From Tannerella sp. (GTDB lineage: Bacteria; Bacteroidota; Bacteroidia; Bacteroidales; Tannerellaceae), in contig JAITBC010000152.1 in assembly GCA_031283785.1 (NCBI GenBank), forward strand, positions 1 to 11,200: 11,200 bases of DNA. Direction: 5' to 3'. Under the pieces are notes generated by a model, which had not been told where the DNA came from, ran no database searches, and saw only the letters and a program-made list of their open reading frames with translations. Shown in pieces: positions 8,431 to 11,200 of this stretch. The position numbers were made by a program, and so were the translations under genes. The first letter of the stretch is position 1. Each line of letters starts with the position of its first letter.

Positions 8431-8440
8431 ATATAACACC

Positions 8441-8482
8441 TCCTCCTGGACACCGTCATTTATCTGACGGCATCCGGGAGGA
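8441..8482 (-). terminator. strong hairpin across the end of the lipoprotein gene, probable terminator
   Basis: Outer arms 8441-8450 and 8473-8482 pair over 10 bp with one G-T wobble. After a symmetric 2-nt internal loop, inner arms CCGTCA (8453-8458) and TGACGG (8465-8470) pair over 6 bp around a 6-nt loop. The minus-strand stop codon (8460-8462) lies in the loop. It is followed on the minus strand by ggtgttatattg, only weakly T-rich, so it is not a textbook intrinsic terminator. Position between convergent genes favours a role in ending transcription, perhaps from both sides. Confidence 0.5.
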
Positions 8483-9086
8483 ATGGTTTTATTTCCTTCT
8501 CAAAAATCGACTTTTCCATGATGCGGTAATGAGGAGCGTAATTATCTTCGAACGTTTTGCTGTGGTGCACGACGTATTCGCCTTGTTCCAGCATGGCAAA
8601 AATCTCACGCCTGTCAATGTCGCAGTCTGCAAGCGATAAGTTCATTTTCTGTATAATGGCATCTATATCGCGCCATTCCTTTGCCCATTCTTCGACAGTG
8701 GGCGGCACAATAGCGTTTACGCTACGCACAAACGCATTGAAATAGACCTCGTACGGAACGAGGTTTTCTTTTATAATCGACAGATTGACACGGTAATAAT
8801 TTCCTTCCCATCCTGCCGGCTCGTAGTATGCGCCGCTTGTCCGGTCGAACGAAGACAGTTCGTAACGCAGGTAATTACCGGACGAAGCGGTATCGTGAAC
8901 GAGATGTCCCGGTCCGAAACGGTCTTGAAAGAAATTCTTGTACAAATCTTTCAGCGTAGACTTGGGATAAGTTTCCAACTGTCTGTTCACCGCTGTTTTG
9001 ACCGCCTCTTCAAATGTGTTCCGGTTGCCGCACGCAGCGCAACCCACCAACACGGTTATCATAATAATACAGCTAAAACGCAACAT
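8460..9086 (-). CDS. small lipoprotein of unknown function, paired with TonB-dependent receptor
   Basis: A 208-residue protein with a lipoprotein signal peptide (MLRFSCIIMITVLVGC, lipobox Leu-Val-Gly-Cys16), so the mature protein is lipid-anchored in the envelope. I do not recognise the domain. It is mostly helical in character and carries a striking motif FFQDRFGPGHLVHD (52-65), an aromatic and glycine patch GAYYEPAGWEGNYYRVNL (85-102), and histidines near the C-terminus (YVVHHSKTF at 171-179, APHYR at 184-188). The His61, His64, His174, His175 and His186 set could hold a metal or haem, but that is inference. The start is decided by a strong GGAGG at 5 bp spacing, encoded in the last codons of the receptor gene, and the two genes overlap by 14 bp (ATG at 9086, receptor stop at 9073-9075). 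This implies translational coupling and a shared job in uptake by the receptor. Confidence 0.8.
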   Translation of the reverse strand: MLRFSCIIMITVLVGCAACGNRNTFEEAVKTAVNRQLETYPKSTLKDLYKNFFQDRFGPGHLVHDTASSGNYLRYELSSFDRTSGAYYEPAGWEGNYYRVNLSIIKENLVPYEVYFNAFVRSVNAIVPPTVEEWAKEWRDIDAIIQKMNLSLADCDIDRREIFAMLEQGEYVVHHSKTFEDNYAPHYRIMEKSIFEKEIKPFLPDAVR

Positions 9087-10956
9087 TGACTCCTCCTAAT
9101 ACGGTTGCTTCAGGCATCGGGAAACCTTTCAATATTTCGTATGATTTACCCGTCAGATTTTCACCTTTGACAAACAGCGTCAGCCCTCTGTTCTCTGTTC
9201 CGAAAAGATACGACACTTTGCCGTTCAGCAGCGTATAGCATATCTTGTCATCTTCCGTCCCGCCAACTTTCTGCAATCTGCCGATAGATTCCACGTCTAC
9301 ATTCAGCGTCAGACGGCGAGACAACACATACGTTCCTTCCATGAAAAACTTTCTTTTTGGGGCGGCTTCGAGCGCGATATTCGTATGCAAGCGGCTGAAG
9401 TTAGCTGTAAACCAAAGGTTTTTAAGCGGATAATAAGACACTTCTGCTTCTATCCCTTTATTATACAGCCTGTTTACGTTCGTCAAAGTTCCCTGTACGC
9501 CCGTGATCAGATCTTTAGCTTCCAGATAAAAACCGGTGACTTCGACGAAAAACGTACGATTCAACAGATATTGACCGACGGAAAGTTCATACGTTTTCAT
9601 ACTTTCCGGTTTCAAATCAGGATTTGCGATTGAGTATGGAGGATACGAGATATAAAGTTCGCGTATGTTGGGGCTTCTGTATCCTTCCGAATAAGAAAGT
9701 TTAACCGTATTTCCCGTGAAAGGACGGACTGTCAATCCCGCCTGTGGCGTCCAACGGCTACCGTAAGCATCATTATACTCGTAACGCACGCCTGCATTCA
9801 GGCTCAGCTTGTCGAACAGGTCTTGCTGTGCAACGAGATAACCGGCAACCTCGTTAACCGAACGGTCGACAATCTCACCTGTACGGCCATTGATCGTATC
9901 GTTCCACGCATGTCCGCCCCAATTCTTGTAATCGATGCCGGTCGTAAAACTGTTCCCGTCGAACAGGCGGAATGTCTGGTACAACAGGATACCCGTGTTG
10001 TGGTCGTCCGAATTAAAACGAAACGTACGCGGATTGGCCGGCGGGCGGTATCCGTCGTTAATCTCATGGCGTCCCCAGTTGTAGAACGCCTGCACTGCGC
10101 CACTTGTCTTTTCGTACATATTCGCCAGACTGACAGACGCCGTTCCGCGCAGAACATCCATGATATTGTCCTGAACAGGGTTGTCCACAGGACCGGGATT
10201 CTGATTCTTATACTTGGCCAGACTGACGTCACCCCGGACTTTATAATGATTGTTGATTTTGTAACCGAGATTGGCAAACCCGTTAGTTATATGAAAATCC
10301 GAATGTTCGCGCATTCCATCCGTACGATCATGGTTAACGGATACGAAACTGCTGAATTTGCCGGAATTGTATCCATTGTTAATCATGTATTTCTGCGTGT
10401 TATACGAGCCGTACATAATGCGCGCCTGCGTCCGTCGCCCGTCTTCATGCTGCTGGCGGGTGATGATATTGATGACGCCGCCCATTGCGTTCGATCCGTA
10501 GAGCAACGACCCCGGCCCGCGAATAACCTCCACACGCTCCACATCCGACGCGACGTAGGTATCAGGCAATGAATGTCCGAAAACTCCTGCCCACTGCGGC
10601 TGTCCGTCAAAAAGCATCAACACTTTGTTTCCCTGTCCGATTCCACGAATATTGACCGTACCGGCAGAATTGGTATTGACGCCGAACCCGGTAATCCCTT
10701 TCCGCGTGACGAACAAACCAGGCACACGCTGCGACAACACCGGCAACAACGCCGACTCACTGCTCGCCTCAATCTCATATCGATTGACGACGGAAATACT
10801 CAAGGGAATACTGTTACGATTGACCTGTATTTTGGTTGCCGTCACAACCACCGGATCCAATTGAATCGTTGTATCAACAGGAGTTCCATCCCTTTCCTCT
10901 GCATACAAACTAATGCATGCAAACCATGCCACAAACAAAAACACACATTTTTTCAT
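9073..10956 (-). CDS. TonB-dependent outer-membrane receptor
   Basis: A 627-residue outer-membrane transporter. It has a signal peptide (KKCVFLFVAWFACISLYA, cleavage near residue 19), a TonB-box-like LDPVVVTATK (33-42), and a plug domain (about 45-170) with NIRGIGQGNKVLMLFDG and the family signature VERVEVIRGPGSLLYGSNAMGG (139-160). A 22-strand-type barrel follows to the C-terminal Phe (LGGVNVAF), typical of outer-membrane proteins. It lacks the long N-terminal carboxypeptidase-like extension of SusC proteins, so it is closer to the siderophore, haem or cobalamin receptors. YRSP (426-429) and NPDL (445-448) resemble the YRAP/NPDL motifs described in the Porphyromonas haem receptor HmuR, but similar motifs occur in other receptors, so the ligand stays open. 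It overlaps the downstream lipoprotein gene. A TACCTTTG promoter box inside an inverted repeat lies 24 bp upstream of the start codon. Confidence 0.9.
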   Translation of the reverse strand: MKKCVFLFVAWFACISLYAEERDGTPVDTTIQLDPVVVTATKIQVNRNSIPLSISVVNRYEIEASSESALLPVLSQRVPGLFVTRKGITGFGVNTNSAGTVNIRGIGQGNKVLMLFDGQPQWAGVFGHSLPDTYVASDVERVEVIRGPGSLLYGSNAMGGVINIITRQQHEDGRRTQARIMYGSYNTQKYMINNGYNSGKFSSFVSVNHDRTDGMREHSDFHITNGFANLGYKINNHYKVRGDVSLAKYKNQNPGPVDNPVQDNIMDVLRGTASVSLANMYEKTSGAVQAFYNWGRHEINDGYRPPANPRTFRFNSDDHNTGILLYQTFRLFDGNSFTTGIDYKNWGGHAWNDTINGRTGEIVDRSVNEVAGYLVAQQDLFDKLSLNAGVRYEYNDAYGSRWTPQAGLTVRPFTGNTVKLSYSEGYRSPNIRELYISYPPYSIANPDLKPESMKTYELSVGQYLLNRTFFVEVTGFYLEAKDLITGVQGTLTNVNRLYNKGIEAEVSYYPLKNLWFTANFSRLHTNIALEAAPKRKFFMEGTYVLSRRLTLNVDVESIGRLQKVGGTEDDKICYTLLNGKVSYLFGTENRGLTLFVKGENLTGKSYEILKGFPMPEATVLGGVNVAF

Positions 10957-10980
10957 CTCCGATCATTTTAAAATTCGCCT

Positions 10981-10988
10981 CAAAGGTA
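10981..10988 (-). promoter_or_regulatory. -7 promoter box of the receptor operon
   Basis: On the minus strand this reads TACCTTTG, a perfect TAnnTTTG match, the same octamer as at 1837. Transcription would begin close to 10975, leaving a leader of about 20 nt. No TTG is found at the -33 distance because that region is taken up by the other arm of the inverted repeat. Confidence 0.55.
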
Positions 10989-11017
10989 GCACGATATTTT
11001 AAAATCGTGCTACCTTT
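10982..11017. promoter_or_regulatory. 14-bp perfect inverted repeat overlapping the receptor promoter (operator or terminator)
   Basis: AAAGGTAGCACGAT (10982-10995) is repeated in reverse complement at 11004-11017 with an 8-nt AT-only spacer. The near arm contains seven of the eight bases of the receptor promoter box. Read on the + strand the second arm runs into a T-run (cctttttc), like an intrinsic terminator; read on the minus strand it is followed by only three T. It may be an operator for a dimeric repressor of the receptor operon, a terminator for the upstream gene, or both. Confidence 0.55.
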
Positions 11018-11112
11018 TTCAGTTAAAAAAAAATAATCATCTTAATTTACCGCCAATTTCCATTTTTATACGTGAGCCGGGGAAAGTGATCGAAAGCATG
11101 GAATACTGAGAC

Positions 11113-11138
11113 ATTTCATACGACCGGATATATGAAAT
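11113..11138. repeat. 8-bp inverted repeat ATTTCATA/TATGAAAT
   Basis: Perfect arms at 11113-11120 and 11131-11138 around a 10-nt spacer (cgaccggata), just beyond the probable stop codon at 11157-11159 on the minus strand. It may be part of that gene's 3' end or chance. Confidence 0.25.
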
Positions 11139-11156
11139 AAGATACTCCTCTTGAGG

Positions 11157-11200
11157 CTACTTCTTTTCCGCTTCCAATTTTTTGAAATGACAGGGCAACC
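11157..11200 (-). CDS. possible C-terminal end of an upstream minus-strand gene (partial)
   Basis: Reading the minus strand in from the right edge, one frame gives LPCHFKKLEAEKK followed by TAG (11157-11159). The lysine- and glutamate-rich tail looks like a natural protein C-terminus. Only 14 codons are visible, the other two frames are also open over this length, and I do not recognise the protein. The call rests on plausibility and on the lack of any other gene between the receptor promoter and the window end. Confidence 0.25.
   Translation of the reverse strand, partial: LPCHFKKLEAEKK

Noticed and set aside
8229..8459. tRNA gene or CRISPR repeats in the convergent spacer
   Set aside because: The hairpins do not form a cloverleaf with an anticodon arm and T-loop motif, and there are no evenly spaced direct repeats anywhere in the window.
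8415..8639. + strand frame starting MSVSDNITPPPGH
   Set aside because: Its start lies in a hairpin and its body is antisense to the lipoprotein gene, with no domain or ribosome site.
9804..10277. 157-codon minus-strand frame inside the receptor gene
   Set aside because: Same strand but different frame from a strongly supported gene; low-complexity Arg, Thr and Ser composition, no signal or domain.
9823..10572. Long + strand open frame of 249 codons opposite the TonB receptor
   Set aside because: It is fully antisense to a receptor with clear family motifs; the product is rich in Arg and Val with no recognisable domain, as expected of a shadow frame in a higher-GC gene.
10957..11156. Cobalamin riboswitch ahead of the TonB receptor
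   Set aside because: I looked for the GCCACTG-type B12 box and associated stems on the minus strand and found none; the leader implied by the promoter box is only about 20 nt.

Overview
The window looks like a member of the Bacteroidales (Bacteroidota). The evidence is internal: promoter-like TAnnTTTG boxes upstream of several genes, A-rich leaders, a secreted GH43/GH2 glycosidase pair, a TonB-dependent receptor, a six-bladed beta-propeller lipoprotein, and insertion-sequence types common in that group. No genus-level marker is present, so I do not go further.

Layout. (1) 1-547: tail of a decayed ISAzo13-type transposase, open at the left edge and carrying an internal deletion. (2) 561-1745: an intact, AT-rich beta-propeller lipoprotein. 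(3) About 1797-3605: a mosaic of three insertion-sequence pieces butted together. These are the start of an IS1/IS1595-like zinc-ribbon transposase, an internal fragment of an IS5/IS1182-like transposase with several frameshifts, and an end-to-end IS1-family element with both terminal inverted repeats but a ruined transposase. (4) 3611-3868: the last 85 codons of glmS, directly against the right end of that IS1 copy. (5) 3956-8228: a GH43 glycosidase with a C-terminal beta-sandwich, then a GH2 glycosidase, both exported and on the + strand, probably cutting plant-type oligosaccharides together. (6) 8229-8459: a convergent intergenic stretch with hairpins and one promoter-like box. (7) 8460-10956, minus strand: a TonB-dependent outer-membrane receptor followed by an overlapping small lipoprotein of unknown function, very likely one uptake operon. 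Its promoter box lies inside a perfect 14-bp inverted repeat. (8) 11157-11200: possibly the last codons of another minus-strand gene.

How it fits together. The left third is a mobile-element graveyard: every transposase there is broken, no target-site duplication is visible at the IS1 ends, and a slice of a housekeeping gene is stranded in it, so the region has been rearranged rather than simply hit by insertions. The right two thirds are intact, with higher GC, and encode carbohydrate breakdown and outer-membrane uptake. I did not find an unmistakable new system. The best leads are the receptor plus lipoprotein pair with its palindromic promoter, the unusual repetitive leader of the GH43 enzyme, and the structured convergent intergenic region.
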